Positions 1-8,821 of a stretch of DNA of 64,000 nucleotides are shown piece by piece. The translations under genes were made by a program, and so were the position numbers. The stretch lies in NCBI RefSeq assembly GCF_000422445.1, contig NZ_KE383837.1, positions 124,001 through 188,000 of the forward strand, given 5' to 3'. The notes beneath the pieces were generated by a model. It was not told the DNA's origin, ran no database searches, and was given only the letters and a program-made list of their open reading frames with translations. Numbering within the stretch: the first letter of the stretch is position 1; the number at the start of each line of letters is the position of its first letter. This DNA is from Paenibacillus assamensis DSM 18201. Lineage in GTDB: Bacteria; Bacillota; Bacilli; Paenibacillales; Paenibacillaceae.

Positions 1-18
1 CATTACATAATCAATCAG

Positions 19-354
19 CTACTTCGCTATCAAATAAACGCCAATGAGAATAACCACCGCCCCAACCCATTTTGTTGGTGATACAGGTTCACTAAAAATA
101 AAGAAGGCTGCTGCAATTCCGAGTATATAAGAAATGCTTTGCAGCGGGTATGCTACACTTAGCGGCAATCTACTTAACACAACAAACCATAAAATTGTAG
201 CAATACCGTACAGAGACAAGCCGCCAATAACATACCAAGAAGTTATGATTTTGTTCCAAACTAATCCTCCAGCCTTCTCAATTCCCAGCTTGAACAAAAT
301 TTGACCTGTAACGAGTAATATAATATTGGCAAATAAAATTAAATAATTAATCAT
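19..354 (-). CDS. SMR/EamA-like small membrane transporter or flippase subunit
   Basis: The 111-residue protein has four predicted membrane helices (about residues 2-20, 38-60, 65-88 and 93-110). It has the length and loop pattern of small multidrug resistance or ArnE/ArnF-like half-transporters. It is the last gene of a minus-strand set (GT39-like enzyme, GT2, DUF2304, this gene) and overlaps the end of the DUF2304 gene by 8 bases, with a GGAG ribosome site about 7 bases before ATG. Family knowledge: ArnE/ArnF-type pairs flip undecaprenyl-phosphate-linked sugars. The flippase role is inferred from context; a drug or metabolite exporter is the alternative. Confidence 0.75.
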   Translation of the reverse strand: MINYLILFANIILLVTGQILFKLGIEKAGGLVWNKIITSWYVIGGLSLYGIATILWFVVLSRLPLSVAYPLQSISYILGIAAAFFIFSEPVSPTKWVGAVVILIGVYLIAK

Positions 355-694
355 GATCGCGCTCCGTCACACCTCGTTCTCGCAATATGGTAATCTCTTG
401 CGTCAATCGAAGTAATTGCTTCGACATCTTTGTAATGACAACCGTGAGATGAATTATAAGCGCAAAGCAGAACAGCAAGCCAAACAGAAACAATAAAGCA
501 GGCGCATACTTTACATCCAACCAGAGCGATATGTTCTCAATAAGTCGCACATCGATGGATACGATAATCAGAAACACACTAAACCCAATCCATAGTAATG
601 AGTACTGTTCTTTTAACTTCTGACGCCGCACCAATTCTAATATTCCGATTAGAAACAGTACGGAAACTACTATTGATAGTACATAAATACTCAT
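347..694 (-). CDS. DUF2304 family membrane protein
   Basis: The 115-residue protein has three hydrophobic segments (about 2-16, 30-50 and 66-88), then a basic, probably coiled C-terminal tail. It resembles DUF2304 proteins, which often sit beside dolichol-phosphate-mannose-synthase-like GT2 genes. It lies 8 bases after the GT2 gene and overlaps the next gene. An AGGTG ribosome site precedes the ATG. Its biochemical role is unknown; context suggests it helps lipid-linked sugar synthesis or export. Confidence 0.7.
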   Translation of the reverse strand: MSIYVLSIVVSVLFLIGILELVRRQKLKEQYSLLWIGFSVFLIIVSIDVRLIENISLWLDVKYAPALLFLFGLLFCFALIIHLTVVITKMSKQLLRLTQEITILRERGVTERDHD

Positions 695-701
695 CGGTCT
701 A

Positions 702-1391
702 TCACCTCTCGTACCGTAACGCAGTCATCAGTACAGCCAACGTTACTTTTGTCATGTAGTAGACCGAGCGTAATGGAGTTATCGAAGAATTACCGCCCAA
801 ACGAGCACGCATTTCCGTTGACACCTCCGAAATTCGACAGCCTTTTCGTTTCAAATAAACGATGGATTCCACTTCAGGGTAATCCGTCGGGTAGTATGAT
901 GAATACAAAGCAATGACACGTCGGTTTGCTACGCGATAGCCACTAGTTGTATCCGTAATGCGCTGCTTGGTAATCCAAGTAATGATGTTTGAAAAGAAGA
1001 TCATGCCGATTCTTCGCATTTTTGATGATTGATACGAAGTCTCCTCCACATATCGAGAGCCAATCACAAGATCATGATGCTTAGCATGTTCGATTAGTTT
1101 GGGCAGATCTGAGGCACAGTGCTGACCATCCGCATCCATCTGCACGGCGTAATCATAATTCATTCGATGTGCATACATATAGCCAATTTGCATACCGCCC
1201 CCGATTCCTACATTGTAAGGAACAGTAAACACTTTAGCCCCTGCCCGCTCAGCAATTTCTGCTGTACGGTCAGTAGAACCATCATTAATAACAACTACAT
1301 CTACTTCGGGCATATAGTTTCGAAGCTCATCGATGACATGATGTATCGTTGCTTCTTCATTATAAGCAGGAATGATGACGAGAACTTTCAT
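702..1391 (-). CDS. GT2 glycosyltransferase, polyprenyl-phosphate sugar synthase-like
   Basis: This 229-residue GT-A fold enzyme shows IIPAYNEE at the N-terminus, then the nucleotide-sugar motif NDGSTDRTAE, the metal-binding DADGQH and the acceptor motif TTSGYR. This layout is typical of DPM1-like enzymes that move a sugar from a nucleotide donor to polyprenyl phosphate on the cytoplasmic face. No C-terminal membrane helices are seen, so it may rely on the adjacent DUF2304 protein for anchoring. A GTG lies 15 bases further upstream, but GGAGG sits 8 bases before the ATG at 1391, so that start is preferred. The stop codon of the upstream gene is one base before this ATG, implying coupled translation. 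Confidence 0.88.
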   Translation of the reverse strand: MKVLVIIPAYNEEATIHHVIDELRNYMPEVDVVVINDGSTDRTAEIAERAGAKVFTVPYNVGIGGGMQIGYMYAHRMNYDYAVQMDADGQHCASDLPKLIEHAKHHDLVIGSRYVEETSYQSSKMRRIGMIFFSNIITWITKQRITDTTSGYRVANRRVIALYSSYYPTDYPEVESIVYLKRKGCRISEVSTEMRARLGGNSSITPLRSVYYMTKVTLAVLMTALRYER

Positions 1392-1392
1392 A

Positions 1393-2703
1393 CTACGAAC
1401 CTCCACTTACAGAATGATGTCGTGTCTTTTGCTTCATCTTTTTCTCATATTGAGCTGCCCACATTCTGTCGATGAAGAACGCAGCAAAAATAATGAGCAG
1501 GAACATATTCGGATATCCATACCGTGAAAATGCTACGAACGGAATATAGATAAAGCTGAAATAGCCCAGTGAAGCGAGCAATATACCCGCATTAGGCCAC
1601 TGCCTTAGCTTTCTTAGCGTCATACCTACACCTGAAACGCCAATGATAAGCAAAATAACTTGGAATATATGTGCCACTATCATTTCTATACCCAGAAGTG
1701 GCTTCCAATAATAGGCCAAGATATACAGGGACCCTACTTTCCCTATCGTGAACCAGTAGAGCAAAAGAAGTGGATTATGTTTCAAATGATACGCAAGCAT
1801 ATCGTATCCTCTTTCTTTCAACTGATTATCAGATCCAAGCATAAGCACATCTTTATGTTCTGGGTACTCTTTGTAAAAGTCAGCATCAGGCTCTTGGAAA
1901 TTAATAAATGTTCCTAATAAAAAAGGATTCCCTGATGATTCCGTAAATACTACGAATTTATCGAACGTAACAACGTTGCGAATCCACCACGGTGACAACA
2001 AAATGACGAACACTAGCCCCATTGCTGCCGTATACTTCATCATTTCCTTCCACGTATAACGCTGTTTCCACCAGAACAATAAAAATAGAACGGGCAGCAG
2101 CGTTGAATGCGGTTTAAAATAGGCAGCAATCGCTACAAGTAAGCCAACGAGCAAATACCAGCTTGTACGACGTTTCTCTAACGCAACCATCATGACGATA
2201 ATTAGTAGAAGGAAGATGGTACGGAAGACACTCTCCGATAAAATAACACCTGATGCGAAGTAATCAGGCAAATAAATAGCGCTAATTCCAATTGCAATTA
2301 ACGCTGTTCGCACGGTAAATACACGATAAGCCAGCCAGAAAATAAACGGAATACATAGTGCTTGCAAAAGGCATTGAAATAGTCGTATTGCAATGACCAC
2401 TTCATCCCCTTGACCGAAAACAAGCATAAAAGCAGCAATGACAAAAGGCATGCCAGGCATAATGTAGGTACTAGGTTGATCACTCGTGTTGTAAGAAAGC
2501 ACACCTTCATTGATTAGTACTCGAGCAGTATGCAAATATTTCACGTCATCGTTATCTGGACGCTCAGGATTGCCTAAATAAAAATAATCACCGTATCCAA
2601 GTACGATGAGTGAAGACAAAAGTCCGACAACAAGTGTAACAACCCACATGAACCGCTTTGCATATCTTGGAACCGTCGACCAAGATCTCGATTCATTTAC
2701 CAT
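1393..2703 (-). CDS. GT39/ArnT-like membrane glycosyltransferase
   Basis: The 436-residue polytopic protein has about 11 hydrophobic segments. After the first helix an acidic outer loop carries NPERPDNDD, matching the catalytic acidic loop of GT39/GT83-type transferases that use polyprenyl-phosphate sugars. It heads the four-gene set and probably uses the lipid-linked sugar made by the following GT2 enzyme to decorate a wall polymer, lipid or protein outside the membrane. The acceptor cannot be read from sequence. A GAGGTG ribosome site precedes the ATG. The family assignment is good; the substrate is unknown. Confidence 0.8.
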   Translation of the reverse strand: MVNESRSWSTVPRYAKRFMWVVTLVVGLLSSLIVLGYGDYFYLGNPERPDNDDVKYLHTARVLINEGVLSYNTSDQPSTYIMPGMPFVIAAFMLVFGQGDEVVIAIRLFQCLLQALCIPFIFWLAYRVFTVRTALIAIGISAIYLPDYFASGVILSESVFRTIFLLLIIVMMVALEKRRTSWYLLVGLLVAIAAYFKPHSTLLPVLFLLFWWKQRYTWKEMMKYTAAMGLVFVILLSPWWIRNVVTFDKFVVFTESSGNPFLLGTFINFQEPDADFYKEYPEHKDVLMLGSDNQLKERGYDMLAYHLKHNPLLLLYWFTIGKVGSLYILAYYWKPLLGIEMIVAHIFQVILLIIGVSGVGMTLRKLRQWPNAGILLASLGYFSFIYIPFVAFSRYGYPNMFLLIIFAAFFIDRMWAAQYEKKMKQKTRHHSVSGGS

Positions 2704-2860
2704 CTTTTCACCTCATTCACACAACCTTCTCCCATCAATATCCAGAAATAGAACTTATAAAATATATCATAATCTGGTTGCCAACCCAAGTCAATTTATG
2801 GAACGAGATATTAAAAGCTAGTTGCTTCACCTCTATTTGGAACCTTACACAGGGCATAAT

Positions 2861-2893
2861 AAAAAGCCCACCTAACAATGTCAGGTGAGCTTA
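2861..2893 (-). terminator. Rho-independent terminator of the cell-wall-binding lipoprotein gene
   Basis: Read on the minus strand, the arms AGCTCACCT and AGGTGGGCT pair around a short loop and are followed by TTTTTATT. It lies about 35 bases after the stop codon of the gene ending at 2925. Confidence 0.85.
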
Positions 2894-2924
2894 AAGCTTG
2901 TCCAATCTCGCTTATATCCTATTA

Positions 2925-4199
2925 TTAGTGATGAGCACCACCATGGTTATTTTCAGATGGAGTCTCATCTTCATCTTTATTTGAAGACGTATTTTCTGAT
3001 CCTGCGCTGCCATGGTCAGCATGTCCTTTACCACTTGCAGATACAATCTCCAACATGCTGTCTATTTCCCCTTGCGCTTGAGGACTGATATCCTTCTCAT
3101 TCCCTACAATCCAAGCATGATTAAAGGGTCCTTCTGTAGGTGTCTCCATATATTTAGGCTGTAACGTCATGACATAATCCATCACCGAGTTAGGCATCTT
3201 ATCTTTCTCTGTCCATATAAGCGGCGCATGTTTCCCAAGATGAGAAAATGGTGCTGCTGATATGGCCAACAAATCATTGCCAGCAGGAACAAAAGATAAG
3301 TTGTGTCCCGGTGTCGTAATTCCCCAGCCAAAGCCTGTTGATTCATCTTTATATTTAGCAAAAGCAATAGAATTCTCAATTGGGTTTTTACCAGCGATTC
3401 GCTTTACGGTTCCATACTGCTTCAATTTCTTCTCTAAGTCAGCAGATACAATAGACTCAGGTCCGATAATATATATATTTGCCTTGCCATTACGCTTCTC
3501 CAATGCTTTTACTGTTGCTTGAGGTATCTCTTTCTTTGTTACATACAACAGTGGCTCGGGCATATGCGCAATCCAGTTACCCGCTGGAATGGTATACGCT
3601 GGATTATCCAGTGAGCCTACAATAACACTATTGGGCTGTGAACCTGAAGCTTTCGTATACAGTGTATCAATTTGTGCCGCAATTTCAGCATCATCATTTC
3701 CTGACACATATGAAGCTTTAAACCCTGCTGTACTTAATTGATCTTTTACTTTCTGTGAACTCTCTCCAATAACAATGATTTGCTCCTTAGCTTGTCCAAT
3801 ACCAATTGGCTTCAATCGCTTTATTTCATCAATAGTAGCTTGGGGAACACCATTCTTATCCATATATAACAGTGGTCCGTTATTAGGATGATGAACCAAA
3901 TCCAAACTGGCCAACGCGGACCCCCACCGTTCTATTGGAGCTAGGATGACAGCGCCAGGTCGATTATCGTCTGCGGTGGCAGGCCACAATGTTTTAGATA
4001 CGAGTACGGCGGACTCCACTGGATGTGAAGAGTTGATCCGCGTTGTATTTTTTGTAGCAATCCAAGGTGCTATGACTTCAGTCACGCTCTTCCCTGCTTC
4101 ACTTGTTGGCTGTGCTTCTTTTTGGGATGTGCAAGCACTTAGAAACAAAATAGTGAACAAAAGCATAGCTACAGCTTTCGTTGAACGATGTACTTTCAT
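2925..4199 (-). CDS. Cell-wall-binding repeat 2 (CWB2-like) lipoprotein with His-rich tail
   Basis: The 424-residue protein begins with a lipoprotein signal ending in the lipobox LSAC. The body contains tandem CWB2-like modules, seen as repeats with PLLY, IYIIGPESIVS and IIVIGESSQ segments, each about 90-100 residues long. CWB2 modules in Bacillota anchor proteins to anionic wall polymers. The last 45 residues are low complexity and rich in His, Asp and Glu, ending GGAHH. The reading frame extends 27 codons further upstream, but GGAGG lies 8 bases before the ATG at 4199 and this start gives a proper signal peptide. It is divergent from the qox operon. Its partner and function are unknown. Confidence 0.82.
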   Translation of the reverse strand: MKVHRSTKAVAMLLFTILFLSACTSQKEAQPTSEAGKSVTEVIAPWIATKNTTRINSSHPVESAVLVSKTLWPATADDNRPGAVILAPIERWGSALASLDLVHHPNNGPLLYMDKNGVPQATIDEIKRLKPIGIGQAKEQIIVIGESSQKVKDQLSTAGFKASYVSGNDDAEIAAQIDTLYTKASGSQPNSVIVGSLDNPAYTIPAGNWIAHMPEPLLYVTKKEIPQATVKALEKRNGKANIYIIGPESIVSADLEKKLKQYGTVKRIAGKNPIENSIAFAKYKDESTGFGWGITTPGHNLSFVPAGNDLLAISAAPFSHLGKHAPLIWTEKDKMPNSVMDYVMTLQPKYMETPTEGPFNHAWIVGNEKDISPQAQGEIDSMLEIVSASGKGHADHGSAGSENTSSNKDEDETPSENNHGGAHH

Positions 4200-4676
4200 G
4201 ACATTACCTCCTAACAAGACTATGCTCTTTACGATACCCTTAATTTGTGTAGATTCCGTGTAGGAAAATAAATCACACAATTGTTCCTTTTATGTAAAAC
4301 CACTTCCTAAATCTGTATATCGATTTCTTGAAAGTGCATTATTTATACTAATTAACAGATTTTACATCTAAAATAAGGAATTTGTCGGAAATATGGAGTT
4401 TTTTTGAATAAAAATTGTGACAATTAGGTGTCTTTCCTGTAAAAACATCGTCAACTTACCTTTTAGAATGTATTATCAGTGATGAAGATATTGATGAGAG
4501 TCGTACAACTTATGAACAATCGCCACGTTATTGATGTCTATCTCAACTATCACATGGCAATCGTCAACATTATTCGTGATCGATAATGTTAACGTTCTCT
4601 CATTGAAGATGTGGTTACACATCAAAATTGACAAACATGCATCAACAAAATGCATCAAACAGAAAGGGGTACCTTA
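4200..4676 (+). promoter_or_regulatory. Divergent intergenic region upstream of qoxA, with a dyad at 4566-4590
   Basis: This 477-base gene-free stretch separates the CWB2 lipoprotein gene from qoxA. It is AT-rich and holds a perfect 8-bp inverted repeat, AACATTAT and ATAATGTT, separated by 9 bases (4566-4590). The short palindrome ATTGTGACAAT lies at 4414-4424. Neither matches a regulator consensus I can name with confidence. No convincing sigma-A promoter for qoxA was fixed. The position suggests control elements for respiratory genes, which is inference. Confidence 0.4.
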
Positions 4677-5627
4677 ATGAAAAAGAAAGGATCGTTATTA
4701 GTCATCTTGACGCTGTTAACATTCCTTCTAAGCGGCTGTACGAGTGAACTACTTGTACTGAATCCGAAAGGACCAGCTGCGGCGTTGTTGTCGGAAACGA
4801 TTATTTTCTCCGTTCTCATGATGGCTGGAGTTCTAGTCGTAGTCTTTGCACTGTTCACCATCATATTGGTTAAATATCGTGCAAGTAACAGCAGTCCAGA
4901 CTATGAGCCACCACATGATGAAGGTAGCTTAAAGCTTGAAATTACTTGGACACTTATACCGATTATTATCGTTTCCATTTTGTCGGTCGTAACTGTCAAA
5001 TCTACCATCGCTGTTGAAAAACCTCCAGCGGGTTACGAGAATCAAAAGCCGCTAATCGTTTACGCAGCTTCATCTAATTACAAATGGCACTTCAGCTATC
5101 CGGAACAAGGGATTGAAACGGTTAACTACCTGAACATTCCTACCGGACAAAATGTTGAGTTTAGACTGTATTCTTACGGTCCAATTACAAGCTTCTGGAT
5201 CCCTCAGTTGGGCGGACAGAAGTATGCCATGTCAGACATGGTAACAAAGCTTAACCTAGTTGCTGATACGCCAGGTTCCATGATGGGTAAGAACAGTAAC
5301 TTCAGCGGTAAAGGATTCGCAAAAATGGAATTTGAAGTTCTTGCAATGAGCCAAGGAGAATTCGATGAATGGGTAAATGATGTGAAGAAGACGGCTCCTC
5401 CATTAACAGAGGAAAAGTACGATCAACTACTCAAAACTGAATTCGTTGGACGTGAATCCTTCTCTAATACGCATCTTGAATTTAGACCAGCTCCAGAAGA
5501 TCATTCTAGCCATTTCAAGAAACCTGGTCAAAAAGATGAGAATGAATCTGACAATCATGAACACCATGAAGGTCATGGTGAGCAGCATAATGAAGAAACC
5601 GAAGTTGAGGATCATTCGAACCACTAA
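4677..5627 (+). CDS. qoxA: Quinol oxidase subunit II (aa3-600 type)
   Basis: The 316-residue lipoprotein subunit has a signal ending LLSGC (Cys21), two membrane helices (about 35-60 and 80-100) and a periplasmic-type cupredoxin domain. The CuA ligand motif of cytochrome c oxidases is absent: the matching loop reads NSNFSGKGFAKM without cysteines. This marks it as a quinol oxidase subunit. The last 45 residues form a His/Glu-rich tail (EHHEGHGEQH) that I do not recall in classical QoxA. The start is the ATG at 4677, with AAAGGGG upstream; an in-frame ATG at 4650 lacks a ribosome site. It is first in qoxABCD. Confidence 0.95.
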   Translation: MKKKGSLLVILTLLTFLLSGCTSELLVLNPKGPAAALLSETIIFSVLMMAGVLVVVFALFTIILVKYRASNSSPDYEPPHDEGSLKLEITWTLIPIIIVSILSVVTVKSTIAVEKPPAGYENQKPLIVYAASSNYKWHFSYPEQGIETVNYLNIPTGQNVEFRLYSYGPITSFWIPQLGGQKYAMSDMVTKLNLVADTPGSMMGKNSNFSGKGFAKMEFEVLAMSQGEFDEWVNDVKKTAPPLTEEKYDQLLKTEFVGRESFSNTHLEFRPAPEDHSSHFKKPGQKDENESDNHEHHEGHGEQHNEETEVEDHSNH

Positions 5628-5659
5628 GAGCCATCACTTCACGAAAGGAGTTAACAGGA

Positions 5660-7621
5660 ATGAATTGGGATAAGTTTATCGTTGACGGACTCAAGCACGG
5701 CGATCCTTTAATTATTGGCGCCGTTGTAAGTATCGTCTTAGTCTCCATCGCTATCGTTGCTGGCTTGACCTACTTTAAGAAGTGGGGCTATCTATGGAGA
5801 GAATGGTTAACAACTGTCGATCATAAAAAAATCGGCGTTATGTATATTATTTCCGCGCTTGTCATGCTATTCCGCGGTGGCGCTGACGGTCTGATGCTTC
5901 GTATGCAGCTGGCAGCACCAGAGATGAAATTCTTGACCGCTCAGCACTATAATGAAATATTCTCTGCACACGGTATTATCATGATTCTATTCATGGCAAT
6001 GCCATTTATTATCGGTATTATGAACGTCGTTATTCCGTTGCAAATCGGTGCACGCGACGTAGCATTCCCGCGTCTGAACGCAGTCAGCTTCTGGTTGTTC
6101 TTCTTCGGTGCAATGCTTTATAATATCGCGTTCGTTGTTGGTGGAGCACCTGATGCTGGTTGGACATCGTACTTCCCACTAGCAAGTACAGAGTTTAGTC
6201 CAGGTGTAGGTAATAACTATTACGCAATCGCACTTCAGATTGCAGGTCTTGGTACGTTGATGACAGGTGTCAACTTCATCGTAACGATTTTGAAGATGCG
6301 TGCACCTGGTATGACGCTTATGCGTATGCCAATGTTTACTTGGTCTACACTTATTACATGTATCATCATCGTATTCGCATTCCCTGTATTAACAGTAGCA
6401 CTTGCTTTAATGATGTTTGATCGCCTATTCGGTAGTCAGTTCTTCACGATGACCAATGGCGGTATGGATATGCTATGGGCTAACTTGTTCTGGGTATGGG
6501 GACATCCTGAAGTATATATCGTTATACTTCCTGCTTTCGGTATTTACAGTGAGATTATTTCTACGTTCTCTAGAAAGAACCTATACGGCTACAAATCAAT
6601 GGTAGCAAGTATGGCTGTCATCTCTCTCTTGTCATTCTTAGTTTGGGTCCATCACTTCTACACAATGGGCCAAGGCGCAGCAGTTAACAGCTTCTTCTCT
6701 ATTACGACGATGCTTATTGCTGTTCCGACAGGTGTTAAAATATTTAACTGGTTGTTCACATTACGCAAAGGTAAGATTGTGTTTACGACGCCAATGATGT
6801 ATTCATTAGCGTTCATCCCTATCTTTACTTTGGGTGGCGTAACGGGTGTTATGCTTGCAATGGCAAGTGCTGACTATCAGTACCACAACACGATGTTCTT
6901 GGTTGCTCACTTCCATTACGTATTGATTCCAGGTACCGTATTCGCGGTTATCGCTGGTATGTACTACTGGTTCCCGCTTATCGCTGGATTCAAGCTTGAT
7001 GAGCGTCAAGGTAAAGCAGCGTTCTGGACAATTGCTATTTCATTCAACGTGACGTTCCTTCCACTCTTCTTCTTGGGTCTGGACGGTATGACACGTCGTC
7101 AATACACGTATTCAGCTGAAACAGGCTTCGGTCCGCTGAACTTAATTGCAACAATTGGTTCTGTCGGTCTGATGATTGGTTTTGCTATGTTGGTCTACAA
7201 CATCATCTGGAGCTTCCGTCACGCACCACGCGAGACAAAAGGCGATGTATGGGATGGTGCAGGACGTACGTTGGAATGGGCAACACATATTCCAGTACCG
7301 GTTTACAACTTTGCTGTCGTTCCTGAAGTTGATCGTCTTGATGCTTTCTACTTCGCGAAGAAAGAGAAACGTTCTCTCTTCAAAGATAAGATAGAAAAAA
7401 TTCATATGCCGAGCAACAACGGTCAACCGTTTATTCTTGGCGCAATCTTCTTCTTCTGGGGATTCTTCATGGTATTCAGCATGTGGAAGTCTGCCATTGT
7501 AGCAGGTATCGGGGTTCTTATCTTGCTTGCAATGCGTACGTTCGAGCGTGATCATGGCTTCTATATTCCAGTTGATGAAGTGAAGAAAACGGAACAATCC
7601 TATGGAGGTGATTCGGTATGA
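5660..7621 (+). CDS. qoxB: Quinol oxidase subunit I
   Basis: This 653-residue haem-copper oxidase catalytic subunit reduces O2 to water and pumps protons. All expected ligands are present: low-spin haem His104 and His419, CuB ligands His282, His331 and His332, the cross-linked Tyr286 in GHPEVY, and high-spin haem His417 in HFHY. The K-pathway region around the GHPEVYIVIL helix is intact. The length matches QoxB or CyoB. GAAAGGAG lies before the ATG. The last codons overlap the qoxC start as ATGA, so translation is coupled. Confidence 0.97.
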   Translation: MNWDKFIVDGLKHGDPLIIGAVVSIVLVSIAIVAGLTYFKKWGYLWREWLTTVDHKKIGVMYIISALVMLFRGGADGLMLRMQLAAPEMKFLTAQHYNEIFSAHGIIMILFMAMPFIIGIMNVVIPLQIGARDVAFPRLNAVSFWLFFFGAMLYNIAFVVGGAPDAGWTSYFPLASTEFSPGVGNNYYAIALQIAGLGTLMTGVNFIVTILKMRAPGMTLMRMPMFTWSTLITCIIIVFAFPVLTVALALMMFDRLFGSQFFTMTNGGMDMLWANLFWVWGHPEVYIVILPAFGIYSEIISTFSRKNLYGYKSMVASMAVISLLSFLVWVHHFYTMGQGAAVNSFFSITTMLIAVPTGVKIFNWLFTLRKGKIVFTTPMMYSLAFIPIFTLGGVTGVMLAMASADYQYHNTMFLVAHFHYVLIPGTVFAVIAGMYYWFPLIAGFKLDERQGKAAFWTIAISFNVTFLPLFFLGLDGMTRRQYTYSAETGFGPLNLIATIGSVGLMIGFAMLVYNIIWSFRHAPRETKGDVWDGAGRTLEWATHIPVPVYNFAVVPEVDRLDAFYFAKKEKRSLFKDKIEKIHMPSNNGQPFILGAIFFFWGFFMVFSMWKSAIVAGIGVLILLAMRTFERDHGFYIPVDEVKKTEQSYGGDSV

Positions 7622-8214
7622 AAATAGACAACTCATTGCCTCTTGAATACCGGAACGAAGAAAACCGCTTCCGTATAACAGGCTTTTGGATTTTCTTAGG
7701 CGCGGAAATCGTACTTTTCGCTACCTTGTTCTTAACGTATTTCACACTCTGGACGCGTACAGGATCTGGCCTTACAGCTGCCGATGTCTTCGTACTTGAG
7801 CCAGTTTTGGCAGAAACGTTCATTCTATTAACAAGTAGTTTCACTTGTGGTCTAGCGATTCACGCCATGCGTCAAGGTTTGATAAAACCAACGATGTGGT
7901 TCATGGGCATTACTCTATTGCTTGGTGCAGCGTTCTTGGGTATCGAGATTTATGAATTCTACACTTATGTTCATGAAGGCTTGACGCTTCAAACGAGTGC
8001 ATTTGCTTCTAGCTTGTTCGTATTGCTCGGTACACACGGAGCTCACGTAACATTTGGTCTCCTATGGGGAATCGCGATCATGATCCAGTTGAAACGTGAA
8101 GGTTTGAATGAAACAACAGCGAATAAATCATTCATCTTCTCGCTTTACTGGCACTTCTTAGATGTTGTCTGGATCTTTATCTTCAGCTTCGTCTATCTGA
8201 AAGGACTGATGTGA
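7618..8214 (+). CDS. qoxC: Quinol oxidase subunit III
   Basis: The 198-residue protein has five membrane helices, as in QoxC and CyoC. Family signatures include the GFWIFLGAEIVLFATLF first helix and the GTHGAHVTFGLLWG and YWHFLDVVWIF helices. It is an accessory subunit that stabilises the oxidase. The start overlaps the qoxB stop by four bases, with TGGAGGTG upstream. The stop overlaps the qoxD start region. Confidence 0.96.
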   Translation: MKIDNSLPLEYRNEENRFRITGFWIFLGAEIVLFATLFLTYFTLWTRTGSGLTAADVFVLEPVLAETFILLTSSFTCGLAIHAMRQGLIKPTMWFMGITLLLGAAFLGIEIYEFYTYVHEGLTLQTSAFASSLFVLLGTHGAHVTFGLLWGIAIMIQLKREGLNETTANKSFIFSLYWHFLDVVWIFIFSFVYLKGLM

Positions 8215-8504
8215 TCATGATGAAACGACTGTTCCCTATCGGTCACGTGATGGGATTTATCTTCTCTCTCGTCTTGACGTTAGTCGCATTGCTAGTTGTG
8301 TATACAGATATGTCCTATGCAATGGGCATGGTCATTCTAGTTTCTACAGCTGTCATTCAAGCTACCGTGCAGTTATTCATGTTCATGCACGTTAACGAAT
8401 CAAAAGAAGATAGAAACACGCTTTACATCAATATCATTTATGCAGTGGTTGTTAGTCTTATCACGATCTTCGGTTCCCTGTGGACGTTGATCTGGGACTG
8501 GTAG
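8211..8504 (+). CDS. qoxD: Quinol oxidase subunit IV
   Basis: The protein of about 97 residues has three membrane helices and the family motif QLFMFMHVNES, typical of QoxD and CyoD, which assist assembly of the oxidase. Three starts are possible: GTG at 8211 (5 bases after AAGGA), ATG at 8217 (11 bases) and ATG at 8220. The true protein may therefore begin two or three residues later. It ends the qox operon just before a strong terminator. Confidence 0.93.
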   Translation: MIMMKRLFPIGHVMGFIFSLVLTLVALLVVYTDMSYAMGMVILVSTAVIQATVQLFMFMHVNESKEDRNTLYINIIYAVVVSLITIFGSLWTLIWDW

Positions 8505-8517
8505 TCACAATGAAACA

Positions 8518-8563
8518 ACCCATCAAGTGGACGCATGCATGCTCCCTTGATGGGTTTCTTTTA
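8518..8563 (+). terminator. Terminator of the qox operon
   Basis: The 10-bp arms ACCCATCAAG and CTTGATGGGT enclose a loop that itself contains GCATGCATGC. They are followed by TTCTTTT, 14 bases after the qoxD stop. Confidence 0.9.
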
Positions 8564-8565
8564 TG

Positions 8566-8691
8566 TTATAGAGGTATAACCAAATATGTATGATTCCGTC
8601 GTTCACTTCTCTTTGCTTCCAACTTAGCAATTTTTTCATTTAAAAATTCTCCCAACAGGTAAACAATAAAGGCAATCACTAAACAAACCAC
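8566..8691 (-). CDS. Possible small membrane protein or gene remnant
   Basis: An open frame on the minus strand between qoxD and the response regulator encodes a hydrophobic stretch (IGGIAILVVCLVIAFIVYLL) followed by a charged helix (EFLNEKIAKLEAKRSERR). That is the shape of a one-helix membrane protein. The frame stays open upstream to about 8840 but contains no ATG, TTG or well-placed GTG covering the whole hydrophobic segment; the GTG at 8691 gives 41 residues. There is no clear ribosome site. It may be a decayed gene. Homology is unknown. Confidence 0.3.
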   Translation of the reverse strand: MVCLVIAFIVYLLGEFLNEKIAKLEAKRSERRNHTYLVIPL

Positions 8692-8821
8692 TAGGATAGC
8701 GATACCACCAATAGGCGGAAATAAAAATGCTTTATATCGTTTCGATTGGTTTTCAACTTGTACAATTATATAATGAATGAGATAAATGCTTTTGCTGATA
8801 TCTAGGAGGAAATAATAAATA

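Noticed and set aside
4414-4424. ATTGTGACAAT palindrome as a Rex or Fnr site
   Set aside because: It is too short and lacks the second TCACAA half; similar short palindromes are expected by chance in AT-rich DNA.
4476-4658. 60-codon minus frame in the qox leader
   Set aside because: No ribosome site, no recognisable family, and low-complexity composition; likely chance.
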